A program made the position numbers and the translations under genes. Source: Nocardioides limicola (GTDB taxonomy: Bacteria > Actinomycetota > Actinomycetes > Propionibacteriales > Nocardioidaceae). From it: a stretch of DNA of 64,000 nt. This document shows, piece after piece, positions 16,330 through 27,092 of the stretch (its first letter is position 1; each line of letters begins with the position of its first letter). The stretch is taken from positions 598,843-662,842 of the forward strand of contig NZ_JAERJA010000002.1 in the NCBI RefSeq assembly GCF_016827675.1. Direction: 5' to 3'. The notes under the pieces were generated by a model. It had not been told where the DNA came from, did no database searches, and worked only from the letters and a program-made list of their open reading frames with translations.

Positions 16330-16728
16330 TCACTGGGGAGCTGCTTGGAGCAGGCGCCGGGCGGCTGCCGCCGCCAACACCCCACCGGTGAAGACGACCA
16401 CGAGACCCGGGCCGGGCATCCACCCGGAGAGGCCGACCAGACCGATCACGTGCACCACCTGCCAGATCGGCAACACCAGGGCCACGGCGGCAAGGACCAC
16501 CGCATGGACGGCTCCGACCCGACGCCAGGGCATCAACGCGCCAGCGACCCCGAACACCGCCGCATAGAAGGTCCACAATCCAGGCCCGTTGGCGCCGGAG
16601 ATGACGCCGGCGAAGGTGTGCAACCAGGGCAGGAAGGATCCGACGATCACCAGCACCGCGGCGAGCCCCAGGGTCTTGCGACCGGGGTGCACCTGTCGGC
16701 GGGTGCGAGGAGCTGTGAGGGTGGCCAT
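16330..16728 (-). CDS. Four-helix membrane protein of unknown function
   Basis: A 132-residue protein with four hydrophobic segments (about residues 20–37, 45–66, 70–92 and 97–122), rich in Trp and Pro at helix ends, with basic residues on the N-terminal side. No family is recognised. The start at 16728 is chosen because TACAGT ends exactly 6 nt upstream on the minus strand, fitting a leaderless promoter. The open frame back to 16911 would run through the CRP-like site. Convergent with nothing; a lipoprotein gene lies 66 bp downstream. Confidence 0.6.
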   Translation of the reverse strand: MATLTAPRTRRQVHPGRKTLGLAAVLVIVGSFLPWLHTFAGVISGANGPGLWTFYAAVFGVAGALMPWRRVGAVHAVVLAAVALVLPIWQVVHVIGLVGLSGWMPGPGLVVVFTGGVLAAAAARRLLQAAPQ

Positions 16729-16850
16729 GCACCGACTGTAGGCGCCGCTGAGCCGTCGTCGAGGGGTCACCGGTGGGGGCCGCGGCAGGCTGGCCACGAC
16801 GAGCGGTGCGACGAACGGCACCAGCGCCGCGACGAACGGTCCGAACGGCC

Positions 16851-16866
16851 TGTGACCCCAGTCACA
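16851..16866. promoter_or_regulatory. CRP/GlxR-type operator, perfect half-sites
   Basis: TGTGACCCCAGTCACA: both half-sites of the TGTGA-N6-TCACA consensus are intact. It lies 178 bp before the DUF4212/acetate symporter operon. A CRP-family regulator is encoded at 30912. Confidence 0.75.
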
Positions 16867-16927
16867 GCAGGCGATTCCGGGCCTCCGGACCCCGTTGACC
16901 GCGCGTTCCACACCGCCCGGCGCAGAG

Positions 16928-16943
16928 TGTGTCCTGAGTCACG
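16928..16943. promoter_or_regulatory. Second, imperfect CRP-like site
   Basis: TGTGTCCTGAGTCACG matches 8 of 10 conserved positions of TGTGA-N6-TCACA, lies 77 bp from the perfect site (about seven helical turns) and 8 bp before a TTGACC −35-like element. Confidence 0.45.
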
Positions 16944-17043
16944 ATTTGCTCTTGACCGGCTCCCGCGCCCCTTGGTTTCGTCGTCGTCCTGCAGCCCCCC
17001 GGCTGTCCGCTTCGAACCCCACGTCCACACCCCAGGAGGAACC

Positions 17044-17322
17044 ATGGACGACGCCGCGCGCCAGGAGTACTGGCGCCGAAATCTCAGACTGATGGCCGTA
17101 CTGCTGACGATCTGGGCGCTGGTCTCCTTCGGCGCCGGCATCCTCTTCGTCGAGGCCCTGAACACGATCGTCATCGCTGGCTTCCCGCTCGGCTTCTGGT
17201 TCGCCCAGCAGGGATCGATCATCACCTTCGTGGCGCTGATCGCGATCTACGTCTGGCGGATGGACAGGCTGGACGCCGAGTTCGGCATCGACGCCTACGA
17301 GCAGGAGGTGCACCACTCATGA
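17044..17322 (+). CDS. DUF4212 small subunit of sodium/substrate symporter
   Basis: A 92-residue protein with two transmembrane helices (about 18–38 and 50–73). The N-terminal RQEYWRRNLRLMAVLLTIWALVSF and the FPLGFWFAQQGSI loop are hallmarks of DUF4212 (TIGR03647) proteins that always pair with VC_2705-type symporters. ATG at 17044 has AGGAGGA 3–4 nt upstream, and the stop overlaps the symporter start (ATGA). Expression probably depends on CRP through the two upstream sites. Confidence 0.93.
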   Translation: MDDAARQEYWRRNLRLMAVLLTIWALVSFGAGILFVEALNTIVIAGFPLGFWFAQQGSIITFVALIAIYVWRMDRLDAEFGIDAYEQEVHHS

Positions 17323-19037
17323 GCGAGGTACAGATCTGGACCTTCGGGTTCGTCGCGGTCACCTTCGGCATCTACATCTACGTGGCCTGGGCCAGCCGGG
17401 TGAAGGACACCGCAGGCTTCTACGTGGCCGGCGGCGGCATCCCCGCCCCCGCCAACGGCGCGGCGATCGCCGCCGACTGGATGAGCGCCGCGTCCTTCAT
17501 CTCGATGGCCGGCCTGATCGCCCTCGGCCTCAACGGCAACGGCTACGGCGGATCGACCTACCTGATGGGTTGGACCGGCGGCTATGTGCTGCTCGCCCTG
17601 CTGCTCGCGCCGTACCTGCGCAAGTTCGGCAAGTACACGATCCCCGACTTCGTCGGCGACCGGTACTCCGAGACCGGCCGGATGGTCGCGGTGCTCTGTG
17701 CCGTGGTGGTCTCGTTCGTCTACGTCGCCGGCCAGATGGCCGGAGTCGGCGTGGTCTTCGCGAACCTGCTCAGCGTGGACCGCAACATCGGCGTGCTGAT
17801 CGGCATGACGATCGTCTTCTTCTACGCGGTCCTCGGTGGCATGAAGGGCATCACCTGGACCCAGGTGTGCCAGTACACGGTGCTGATCATCGCCTACCTG
17901 ATCCCCGCCATCGCGGTCTCCAGCAAGCTGACCGGCATCCCGGTGCCGCAGGTCGGCTTCGGCCGGATCCTGGAGGAGCTCAACACCTTGTCGGTGGAGC
18001 TCGGCTTCCACGAGTACACGGCGGCGTTCGCGCAGTGGAACATGATGAACATGGTGCTGATCACCGCAGCGCTGATGTTCGGCACCGCGGGTCTGCCGCA
18101 CGTGATCGTCCGCTTCTACACCGCCAAGAACGTCCGCGCTGCTCGCTACTCGGCGCTGTGGGCGCTGTTCTTCATCGCGCTGCTCTACACCACCGCCCCG
18201 GCGGTCGCCTCGTACGCGAAGCTGAACATCCTCAAGAACGTCAACGGTGCCGCGCTCGCGGACCAGCCCAGCTGGTTCCACCGGTGGGCCGACGTCGGCC
18301 TGATCTCCGGCCCGGGTGGCGCTCCACTGACCGACCTGAACAACGACGGCGTGCTCAACTTCACCGGGGCCCTGTCCTCGGTGCCCACCGAGATCGCGAT
18401 CAACAACGACATCCTGGTGCTCGCCTCGCCGGAGATCGGCGGACTGCCGGCCCCGGTGATCGGCCTGGTCGCCGCCGGTGCCCTCGCCGCTGCCCTGTCC
18501 ACGGCGTCCGGGTTGCTGCTGGTGATCTCCTCGTCGATCGCCAACGACGTCTACCACAAGAAGATCAACCCGGCCGCTGACGAGAAGAAGCAGCTGCTGG
18601 TCGGTCGGATCGCGATGGCCGCCGCCATCCTGGTGGCCGGCTACCTCGGCATCAACCCGCCGGGATTCGTCGCCGAGGTGGTGGCGCTCGCGTTCGGCCT
18701 GGCCGCGGCCAGCTTCTTCCCGGCACTGGTCCTCGGCATCTTCTGGAAGCGGTGCACGGCAGCCGGAGCTGCCGCCGGGATGATCACCGGCATCGCGGTG
18801 ACGTTGGCCTACATGGCCTGGACGTTGCCGGCGTACGGCGGCGGCGACGGGCTGTTCGGCATCGACCCGAAGGGCTTCGGCACGGTGGGCATGCTGATCA
18901 ACTTCACGGTCACCATCGTGGTCTCCCAGTTCACCACGAAGCCGTCCGCGAAGATGCAGGCGCTGGTCGAGGAGATCCGTTTCCCCGGCCGCACCGACCT
19001 GGTCGCCAAGCACGCCGAGGGCGCCGACCTGCACTGA
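17319..19037 (+). CDS. Cation/acetate symporter (VC_2705-type SSS)
   Basis: A 572-residue Na+-coupled uptake protein. FYVAGGGIPAPANGAAIAADWMSAASFISMAGLIA and TGGYVLLALLLAPYLRKFGKYTIPDFVGDR are typical of ActP-like symporters, and AGLPHVIVRFYTAKNVRAARYSA matches the conserved mid-region. An insertion with LTDLNNDGVLNFTG (residues about 340–355) resembles a Ca-binding loop and is common in this subgroup. Four-base overlap with its DUF4212 partner. It is followed by a terminator and then acs, so imported acetate would be activated by the next gene's product. Confidence 0.93.
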   Translation: MSEVQIWTFGFVAVTFGIYIYVAWASRVKDTAGFYVAGGGIPAPANGAAIAADWMSAASFISMAGLIALGLNGNGYGGSTYLMGWTGGYVLLALLLAPYLRKFGKYTIPDFVGDRYSETGRMVAVLCAVVVSFVYVAGQMAGVGVVFANLLSVDRNIGVLIGMTIVFFYAVLGGMKGITWTQVCQYTVLIIAYLIPAIAVSSKLTGIPVPQVGFGRILEELNTLSVELGFHEYTAAFAQWNMMNMVLITAALMFGTAGLPHVIVRFYTAKNVRAARYSALWALFFIALLYTTAPAVASYAKLNILKNVNGAALADQPSWFHRWADVGLISGPGGAPLTDLNNDGVLNFTGALSSVPTEIAINNDILVLASPEIGGLPAPVIGLVAAGALAAALSTASGLLLVISSSIANDVYHKKINPAADEKKQLLVGRIAMAAAILVAGYLGINPPGFVAEVVALAFGLAAASFFPALVLGIFWKRCTAAGAAAGMITGIAVTLAYMAWTLPAYGGGDGLFGIDPKGFGTVGMLINFTVTIVVSQFTTKPSAKMQALVEEIRFPGRTDLVAKHAEGADLH

Positions 19038-19057
19038 CCCTCCTCCCCCCCCCCAAG

Positions 19058-19099
19058 GCTCCGGGGCTGCGCATCGCAACGTGATCGCAGCCCCGGAGC
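19058..19099 (+). terminator. Strong hairpin terminator after the symporter
   Basis: A perfect 14-bp stem (GCTCCGGGGCTGCG with CGCAGCCCCGGAGC) and a 14-nt loop, 20 bp past the symporter stop. It separates the symporter operon from acs. Confidence 0.8.
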
Positions 19100-19113
19100 A
19101 CCCATGGTGGGGG

Positions 19114-19129
19114 TGTGACGCCCACCACA
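19114..19129. promoter_or_regulatory. CRP/GlxR-like site in the acs promoter
   Basis: TGTGACGCCCACCACA matches 9 of 10 conserved bases of TGTGA-N6-TCACA. It lies just upstream of a TAGGCT −10 hexamer (19136–19141), overlapping the −35 region, so bound protein could repress or, with a shifted start, activate acs. Confidence 0.5.
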
Positions 19130-19184
19130 ACCCTCTAGGCTGGCGATCGGCCGGAAAGTAGACCCCATGACTGCGGGAGCCACC

Positions 19185-21158
<1,974 letters not shown>

Positions 21159-21185
21159 TCCGCCCGGCCGCCAGCCGCCAGCACG

Positions 21186-21230
21186 GTGCCGGCCACTGCC
21201 CCTGACCTGCTCAGGGGCGGTGGCCGGCAC
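21186..21230 (+). terminator. Strong hairpin terminator after acs
   Basis: 20-bp arms (21186–21205 and 21211–21230) with a single G·U pair and a 5-nt loop, starting 27 bp past the acs stop and followed by ATTGTT. TAGGCT at 21236–21241, just downstream, could be the −10 of the Mrp operon. Confidence 0.85.
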
Positions 21231-21349
21231 ATTGTTAGGCTGTCGCCCCAACGCACGGGGCGTAGATCCAGCCCGGGCCTGAGGACGAGCCCGGTGCTGC
21301 GCCGGCTCGACTCGTGTCCTGCAACCACCCAGCCGACGAAGGGTCTGCG

Positions 21350-24166
21350 ATGACGTTGATGTGGCTCCTTGCGCTCCTTGCGCTGGTGCCCGTGGCCGTC
21401 GTCCCGTTGACCAGCGTGCTCGGCCGCCGTACCGGCTGGCCGGTGGCCGCCCTCTTCCTGGCACTGGCCGCGGCGATGGTACCGGCCGCCCGCACCGTGC
21501 TGGACGGCGACGTGGTCACCCAGTCGGTGGCCTGGCTGCCCGCCCTCGACGTCAACCTGACACTGCGCCTGGACGGCCTGGGGTTGATCTTCGTGATGAT
21601 CGCCCTGGTGATCGGGGCGGCCGTCTTCGCCTACTCCGCCGCGTACCTGCCCGAGGGCCGCGAACTGGGCTTCTACCTGTGGATGACCGCGTTCGCGTTC
21701 GGCATGGTCGGGCTGGTGCTCGCCGACGACCTGGTCCTGCTCTTCCTCTGCTGGGAGCTGACCTCGCTGGCCTCCTTCCTGCTGATCGCCCGCTCCGGCT
21801 CGGGTGGCCAGGCGGCATCGGTGCGCACCCTGTTCATGACCTTCATCGGGGGCATCACCCTGCTGATCGCGGTGGCGCTCACCATCGTCGCCACCGGCAC
21901 CACCTCGTTGTCGGAAGCGCTGGGCTCGACGGTCTGGGACGACCGGCCGGGCATCACCGCCGTGATCGCCGCGCTGGTCGCGATCGCCGGCTTCACCAAG
22001 GCGGCCCAGTTCCCGTTCCATCCGTGGCTTCCCGACGCGATGGCCGCCGCCACCCCGGTCAGTGCCTACCTGCACGCCGCAGCCGTGGTGAAGGCCGGCA
22101 TCTACCTGATGCTCCGGTTCGCCGAGGCGTTCTCCGACGTCGGAGTGTGGAACGCGATGCTCATCTCGGTGGGACTCTTCACCGCAGCGATGGGTGCGCT
22201 CTTCGCCTTCCAGCAGACCGACCTGAAGCGACTGATGGCCTACTCCACCGTCAGCCAGCTCGGACTGATCACCGCCGCGATCGGGGTCGGTACGCCGAAG
22301 GCGCTCACCGCCGCGGTGATCCACACCATCGCGCACGCGCTCTTCAAGTCCGGTCTCTTCATGATGGTCGGCGTGGTGGACCATGCCGCCGGCACCCGGG
22401 ACACCCGGCGGCTCCCCGCGCTGCGCAAGGTGATGCCGTGGAGCTTCGCCACCATGGTGGTCGGCACCGCTGCGATGGCCGGCCTGCCACCGCTGCTGGG
22501 CTTCGTGAGCAAGGAGACGATCCTCGCCTCGATGCTGGAGGCGCCCGGCCCCGCCTGGGTCGGCCCGGTGGCGCTGGCCGCGGCCGGGATGGGCGCGGTG
22601 CTCACCTTCGCCTACAGCGCCAAGATCGTGTTCGGCTCGTTCGTCGACGGTGAGCGCGAGATCGGTGACAGCCACGGCCCCTCGGCCGCCCTCTTCATCC
22701 CCGCGGCGCTGCCGATCTGGGCCGGCCTGCCGCTCGCCTTCGCGCTCGGCGTCGTCGACGTCCCGGTAAGCCGGGCCGTCGAGGCGATGAGCGGGGTCGC
22801 GTCCTATCCACTGCACCTGTGGCACGGGATCACCCCTGAACTGCTCGTCACCGCGGCGGTGGTGGCCGTCGGCGCGCTGGCGATGACCCAGCGGAAGGCC
22901 CTCTACCGACGGCTCGAGCGGGGCCTGCTGCCCGGCACCGGCGCCGAGGCGTTGGAGTACCTCTTCGGCCGTGCCGGCCGACTCGGTCGTTCGCTGGCCC
23001 AGATGGTGGCCTACGACCACCCCGCCCGGCACGTCGTCCCCGCCCTGATCGTGCTGTCGGTGCTGCTCGGCGCCGGCACCATCGGCGTCCTCGCCGGTGG
23101 CGACGTCCCTGCCGCCCAGCCGGGTCTGTGGCAGCCCGTCGACTGGGGCCTGCTGGCACTGATCACCCTCGGGGTCATCGGCACCAGTCTGGCCGACTCC
23201 CGGATCGCGGCGACCGTCTACCTCGGCGGTGTCGGGATCGCGGTCACCGTGCAGCTCTTCTCGTTGGGCGCACCCGACGTCGGCCTCACCCAGCTGATGG
23301 TCGAGGTGCTCACCGTGCTGGTGATCATGCTGGTGCTGCGGCAGTTGCCGGCCCGGATCGGTCACCCGTACCGGACCCACCGGCGCGCCGCCCTCACCCT
23401 GGCCCTGACCCTCGGCGCCGGCGCCGCTGCCGCGACCTGGCTGCTCACCGGCCGACGCGGCAAGTCCGACCCGGCCGAGTTCTACCTGGCCGAAGGCACC
23501 GAGGTGACCGGCGGCGACAACCTGGTGAACGTGATCCTGGTCGAGTTCCGCGCCCTGGACACCCTGGGCGAGTTGGCGGTCCTCGGCCTGGCCGGGGTCG
23601 CCATCATCGCGGTGCTGCGCACGGTTCGGACCCGCACCCTGGACCCGCCCAATCGGGTGGAGGTCGCCCAACTGCGCCCGCAGGGTCGACTCACCGACCC
23701 GCAGGCCGAACTGGCCCTGTCCGACCCGCAGAGCAACCTGCTCCCGATGCAGTTGCTGCTCCGCGTGCTGGTGCCGGCCCTGCTGGTGCTCTCGGCCGTC
23801 ATCTTCTGGCGCGGCCACAACGCGCCCGGCGGCGGCTTCATCGCCGCGCTGGTCGCCTCGGCTGCGGTGGCGTTGGTGTACCTGTCCCGCCCCGAGGACC
23901 GTGCCGTCGGGCCGCGGGCCCTGCACGTCGGACTGATCGGGGGCGGCGTCCTCATCGCACTGGTCACCGGCCTGATCGGGTACGCCGACTCGTCGTTCCT
24001 GCAGCCGTTGCACGGGTACCTGGGCGGCATCCATGTCAGCACCTCGCTGCTCTTCGACGTCGGCGTCTACGCGGCCGTGCTCGGCCTGGTGATGGCCGCC
24101 TTCGACCGGCTGGGCACCGACCGACCCGACGACGTACCGGCCGAACCAGCCCGGGAGGACGCATGA
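21350..24166 (+). CDS. mnhA: Mrp Na+/H+ antiporter subunit A with fused MnhB domain
   Basis: A 938-residue multi-spanning protein, first gene of the antiporter operon. The N-terminal part matches NuoL-like subunits: LLFLCWELTSLASFLLI with the conserved Glu, FTKAAQFPFHPWLPDAMAAATPVSAYLHAAAVVKAGIYL, and TVSQLGLITAAIGVGTP. The C-terminal segment (about 800–920) with VFWRGHNAPGGGFIAALVASAA is an MnhB domain, so subunit B is fused here and no separate mnhB gene exists. The complex expels Na+ in exchange for H+. ATG 21350 is preceded by AAGGG. Overlaps mnhC by four bases. Confidence 0.95.
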   Translation: MTLMWLLALLALVPVAVVPLTSVLGRRTGWPVAALFLALAAAMVPAARTVLDGDVVTQSVAWLPALDVNLTLRLDGLGLIFVMIALVIGAAVFAYSAAYLPEGRELGFYLWMTAFAFGMVGLVLADDLVLLFLCWELTSLASFLLIARSGSGGQAASVRTLFMTFIGGITLLIAVALTIVATGTTSLSEALGSTVWDDRPGITAVIAALVAIAGFTKAAQFPFHPWLPDAMAAATPVSAYLHAAAVVKAGIYLMLRFAEAFSDVGVWNAMLISVGLFTAAMGALFAFQQTDLKRLMAYSTVSQLGLITAAIGVGTPKALTAAVIHTIAHALFKSGLFMMVGVVDHAAGTRDTRRLPALRKVMPWSFATMVVGTAAMAGLPPLLGFVSKETILASMLEAPGPAWVGPVALAAAGMGAVLTFAYSAKIVFGSFVDGEREIGDSHGPSAALFIPAALPIWAGLPLAFALGVVDVPVSRAVEAMSGVASYPLHLWHGITPELLVTAAVVAVGALAMTQRKALYRRLERGLLPGTGAEALEYLFGRAGRLGRSLAQMVAYDHPARHVVPALIVLSVLLGAGTIGVLAGGDVPAAQPGLWQPVDWGLLALITLGVIGTSLADSRIAATVYLGGVGIAVTVQLFSLGAPDVGLTQLMVEVLTVLVIMLVLRQLPARIGHPYRTHRRAALTLALTLGAGAAAATWLLTGRRGKSDPAEFYLAEGTEVTGGDNLVNVILVEFRALDTLGELAVLGLAGVAIIAVLRTVRTRTLDPPNRVEVAQLRPQGRLTDPQAELALSDPQSNLLPMQLLLRVLVPALLVLSAVIFWRGHNAPGGGFIAALVASAAVALVYLSRPEDRAVGPRALHVGLIGGGVLIALVTGLIGYADSSFLQPLHGYLGGIHVSTSLLFDVGVYAAVLGLVMAAFDRLGTDRPDDVPAEPAREDA

Positions 24167-24498
24167 GTGTGCTGCCGCTGACGGTCGCCGTGCTGGTCAC
24201 GGGCGGCGTCTACCTGATGTGCCAACCGAGCCTGATCCGGATCATCTTCGGCATCACTCTGCTCTCCCACGGCGCCAACCTGATCCTGCTGGCGGCCGGG
24301 GTCACCGCCTGGCGCGGCGAGCCGCTCACCGGCCGCGGCGACCCGGCCGATGCGGCCGACCCGCTGCCGATGGCCTTCGTGCTCACCGCGATCGTGATCA
24401 CCCTGGCCGTCACCGTCTTCATGCTCGCGTTGGCACGGATCGGCCACGACGACGACACCCATCACATGCCCGACACCGGAGAGGACCACCGCGCATGA
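24163..24498 (+). CDS. mnhC: Mrp antiporter subunit C (NuoK-like)
   Basis: A 111-residue protein with three transmembrane helices, homologous to NuoK. Visible signatures are GGVYLMCQPSLIRIIFGITLLSHGANLILLAAG and DPLPMAFVLTAIVITLAVTVFMLALA, the latter typical of MnhC. The C-terminus is His/Asp-rich. ATG overlaps the mnhA stop and its own stop overlaps mnhD (ATGA at both ends), consistent with strict co-translation of the complex. Confidence 0.95.
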   Translation: MSVLPLTVAVLVTGGVYLMCQPSLIRIIFGITLLSHGANLILLAAGVTAWRGEPLTGRGDPADAADPLPMAFVLTAIVITLAVTVFMLALARIGHDDDTHHMPDTGEDHRA

Positions 24499-26003
24499 CC
24501 GGCCCGGCTCTCCCCCTGCTCGTGGTGGTCCCACTGCTGGCTGCCGCTCTGGGCGTGATGCTGCCCGGCCGCCTGAGCAGGATGCTGCTGGTGGTCGGCC
24601 CGTTGCTGACCACCGCCGGTGGCGCCGCCCTGGTGATGGCGCACTCGGAGACGCCGGTGATCGCCCACCACGTGGGCGGTTTCGTGCCCGGGATCGCGAT
24701 CGCGTTCGTCTCCGACACCTTCACCGCGGTGATGATCACCGTCACCGGCATCACCACGCTGGCCTGCATCGCGGTGGCGATGCTCACCGGCGAGGCGCGG
24801 CTGCGCTTCTTCCCGAGCCTGGTGCTGATGCTCTCGGCGGGCGTCAACGGGGCGCTGCTGACCGGTGACCTGTTCAACCTGTTCGTCTTCATCGAAGTGA
24901 TGCTGCTGCCCTCGTACGCGCTGATCGCGATGACGGGCACCTGGCGACGGCTCGGCATCGGCCGGCTCTTCGTGGTCCTCAACCTGGCCACGTCGACGAT
25001 CTTCCTGATCGGCGTCGGCCTGGTCTACGGAGTCGCCGGCTCGGTCAACATCGCGGTGCTCAGCGAGATGGATGCCGAGGACCCCCGGTTCCTGCTCGCG
25101 GTCTCGGTGGTGCTGCTGGCACTCACCGTCAAGGCCGGCGTGGTCCCGGTGCACGGGTGGCTGCCCCGCTCCTATCCGGCCACCTCGGCCACGGTGATGG
25201 CACTCTTCTCGGCGCTGCACACCAAGGTCGCCATCTATGCGATCTACCGGATCCACCAGGTCGTCCTCGACGGCGCCCCGGCGTGGATCACCCTGGTGTT
25301 GATCCTGGTCACGGTGACGATGGTGGTCGGCGGCTACGGCTCGCTGGGCGAGAAGATGATCCGGCGCAGCCTGTCCTGGCAGATGGTCGCCGGGGTGGGC
25401 TACATCCTCGCCGGTCTCGGCATCGGCACCCAACTCGGACTGGCTGCCGGCTTCTTCTACATGATCCATCACATCCTGGTGATGGGGTCACTGCTGCTGG
25501 CCTCGGCTGCCATCGAGCACGCCTACCGGACCAACCAGTTCGTGGGCCTGTCCGGGCTGATGCGGCGGGAGCCGGTGCTGGCCGTGCTCGCCGCGCTCGG
25601 GATGGGGTCGCTGATCGGCTTCCCGCCGTCCTCGGGCTTCTTCGGCAAGGTCGGGCTCGTCCGCGCCGCCGCCGAACTCGACGGCCTGCAGCTGTGGCTG
25701 GTGCTCACCGCGATCCTGGTCGCCAGCATCGGCACCCTGCTGGCGATGGTCAAAATGTGGAGCGAGGTCTTCTGGGGTCCGCCGATCGAGGAGCTGCCCT
25801 GCTACGGCCGCGGCCGAGGCGTGCCGGTGCCGTTCCCGCACGGGACCCGGATCCGCCGCCGTACCCTGCTGCCGTCGGCGGCGCTGCTGGGCGCCTCGCT
25901 GCTGCTGTTCTTCGTGCCCGGCCCGGTCTGGGAGCTCTGCCTGCAGGCAGCGAGCGGCCTGCTCGACGTCTCCGGGTACGCCGAGGCGGTGATGTCGCGA
26001 TGA
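24495..26003 (+). CDS. mnhD: Mrp antiporter subunit D (NuoN/M-like)
   Basis: A 502-residue membrane subunit with about 14 helices. LFNLFVFIEVMLLPSYALIAM has the conserved Glu of helix 5, and VKAGVVPVHGWLPRSYPATSATVMALFSALHTKVAIYAIYR is the conserved channel segment with the functional Lys. LIGFPPSSGFFGKVGLVRAA and MVKMWSEVFWGP near the end are typical of MnhD. It forms the second large ion-path subunit together with MnhA. Both ends overlap neighbours by four bases. Confidence 0.95.
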   Translation: MTGPALPLLVVVPLLAAALGVMLPGRLSRMLLVVGPLLTTAGGAALVMAHSETPVIAHHVGGFVPGIAIAFVSDTFTAVMITVTGITTLACIAVAMLTGEARLRFFPSLVLMLSAGVNGALLTGDLFNLFVFIEVMLLPSYALIAMTGTWRRLGIGRLFVVLNLATSTIFLIGVGLVYGVAGSVNIAVLSEMDAEDPRFLLAVSVVLLALTVKAGVVPVHGWLPRSYPATSATVMALFSALHTKVAIYAIYRIHQVVLDGAPAWITLVLILVTVTMVVGGYGSLGEKMIRRSLSWQMVAGVGYILAGLGIGTQLGLAAGFFYMIHHILVMGSLLLASAAIEHAYRTNQFVGLSGLMRREPVLAVLAALGMGSLIGFPPSSGFFGKVGLVRAAAELDGLQLWLVLTAILVASIGTLLAMVKMWSEVFWGPPIEELPCYGRGRGVPVPFPHGTRIRRRTLLPSAALLGASLLLFFVPGPVWELCLQAASGLLDVSGYAEAVMSR

Positions 26004-26359
26004 CCGGACTCCGTCTGCTCTTCGGGTACGCACCGTGGCTGGCCTGGCAGTTGACCGTCGCCGTGGTGCGGTTGGCGGCCGACGTGTGTACGCCGGGCAG
26101 CACCCAGCGTCCGCGCATCGTCAAACTGTCGATGCAGGGCCTGTCGGACCTGGAGGTGACCCTGTTGACCAGTTCGATCACCATCACCCCCGGCACCCTC
26201 GTGCTCGGCATCGCCCCGGAGAGCGAGCACGGACCCCGGGTCGCGTTCGTTCAGGCACTCTTCGGTGCCGACCAGCGGTCCGTGATGGCCGACCTGGAAC
26301 ACATGCGCGACAAGGTGCAGGCCGCCTTCGGAAGCCGTGGCCCGGGAGGTGCCCGATGA
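26000..26359 (+). CDS. mnhE: Mrp antiporter subunit E
   Basis: A 119-residue subunit. The N-terminal hydrophobic segment is short (WLAWQLTVAVVRLAADV), followed by the family signature LLTSSITITPGTLVLGI and a cytoplasmic C-terminal region with a helix ending in AAFGSRG. In many species MnhE is about 160 residues; this copy lacks most of the first helical hairpin, a shortened form common in actinobacteria. Overlaps mnhD and mnhF by four bases. Confidence 0.9.
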   Translation: MTGLRLLFGYAPWLAWQLTVAVVRLAADVCTPGSTQRPRIVKLSMQGLSDLEVTLLTSSITITPGTLVLGIAPESEHGPRVAFVQALFGADQRSVMADLEHMRDKVQAAFGSRGPGGAR

Positions 26360-26616
26360 CCTGGCTCATCGTCGCTGCCATCGCCGTGGTGATCGTCGCC
26401 TCGGCGCTGGGCACCCTGCAGGTGGCCAAGGGGCCCGATGACGCCACCCGTGCCGTCGTCGGTGACCTGCTGTTCTTCTGCGCCGCCGCCATCTTCGTGC
26501 TGGTCGGGGTGCTGCGCTCCACCTCGGTGCTCTTCGACGTGGTGCTGTTGGCGACCCTGTGCGGGATCATGGCCACCGCCGCGTTGGCCCGGATGCTCAC
26601 CCGGGGGGAACGATGA
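26356..26616 (+). CDS. mnhF: Mrp antiporter subunit F
   Basis: An 86-residue protein with three helices. The conserved KGPDDATRAVVGDLLFFCAAAIFVLVG region (MnhF usually has RGPxxxDRVVALD here) and the C-terminal LLATLCGIMATAALARML identify it. Residues corresponding to the strongly conserved Asp remain (Asp in VVGDLL). Overlaps both neighbours by four bases. Confidence 0.9.
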   Translation: MTWLIVAAIAVVIVASALGTLQVAKGPDDATRAVVGDLLFFCAAAIFVLVGVLRSTSVLFDVVLLATLCGIMATAALARMLTRGER

Positions 26617-27050
26617 CCTGGTCGAACGCCGGAGCGCTCGGCGCCGGAGTGCTGATGCTGCTGGGGTCGCTGTTCTTCCTGGTCACCGCGTTGGGGATGC
26701 TGCGGTCCAAGGACGCGATCAGCAGAGTCAACAACCTCAGCCCCGCGACCGGCGCCGGACTGCCGCTGATCATCGCCGGGGCCGCCCTCTTCGACTTCGC
26801 CCACGGCGACCTCACGGTGCTTGACGGGGTGAAGGCGGCGGCCGCCATCTCTGCCTCGCTGATCGTCTCGTCGGTGGCCAGCAACATGCTCGGCCGAGCC
26901 GCCTACCGTGCCCAGACCGAGCTCGACCCGCGGACGCTGAGCAACGCGCTGGAGCCCTACGAGTCCCTCGACGAGGCCGCTGCCACGCCCAGGGAGCAGC
27001 GGCGGGGCGATGAGCCGCCTCCCCCGACCACCCATGAGGGTAAGGTCTGA
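26613..27050 (+). CDS. mnhG: Mrp antiporter subunit G
   Basis: A 145-residue subunit with three helices. FFLVTALGMLRSKDAISRVNNLSPATGAGLPLIIAGAALF is the MnhG core, normally GxxRxxDxxxRxHxxTK in this place. A longer polar C-terminal tail (about residues 95–145) rich in Glu, Pro and Arg is unusual and may be a cytoplasmic extension. Last gene of the antiporter operon. Confidence 0.9.
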   Translation: MTWSNAGALGAGVLMLLGSLFFLVTALGMLRSKDAISRVNNLSPATGAGLPLIIAGAALFDFAHGDLTVLDGVKAAAAISASLIVSSVASNMLGRAAYRAQTELDPRTLSNALEPYESLDEAAATPREQRRGDEPPPPTTHEGKV

Positions 27051-27092
27051 ACCGAACTGTGACCGCATGACACCCGGCAGAGAGCAGAGCAC

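Larger units (their letters stand above)
16729..17043. other. Intergenic regulatory region before the acetate symporter operon
   Basis: No gene is supported here. It holds the leaderless −10 of the leftward membrane protein (TACAGT, 16735–16740), two CRP-like sites (16851–16866 and 16928–16943), and a TTGACC −35-like element at 16952–16957. Confidence 0.6.

Noticed and set aside
27057..27072. CRP-like sequence TGTGACCGCATGACAC before the holin-X-like gene
   Set aside because: Only 8 of 10 conserved bases match and there is no supporting promoter context.
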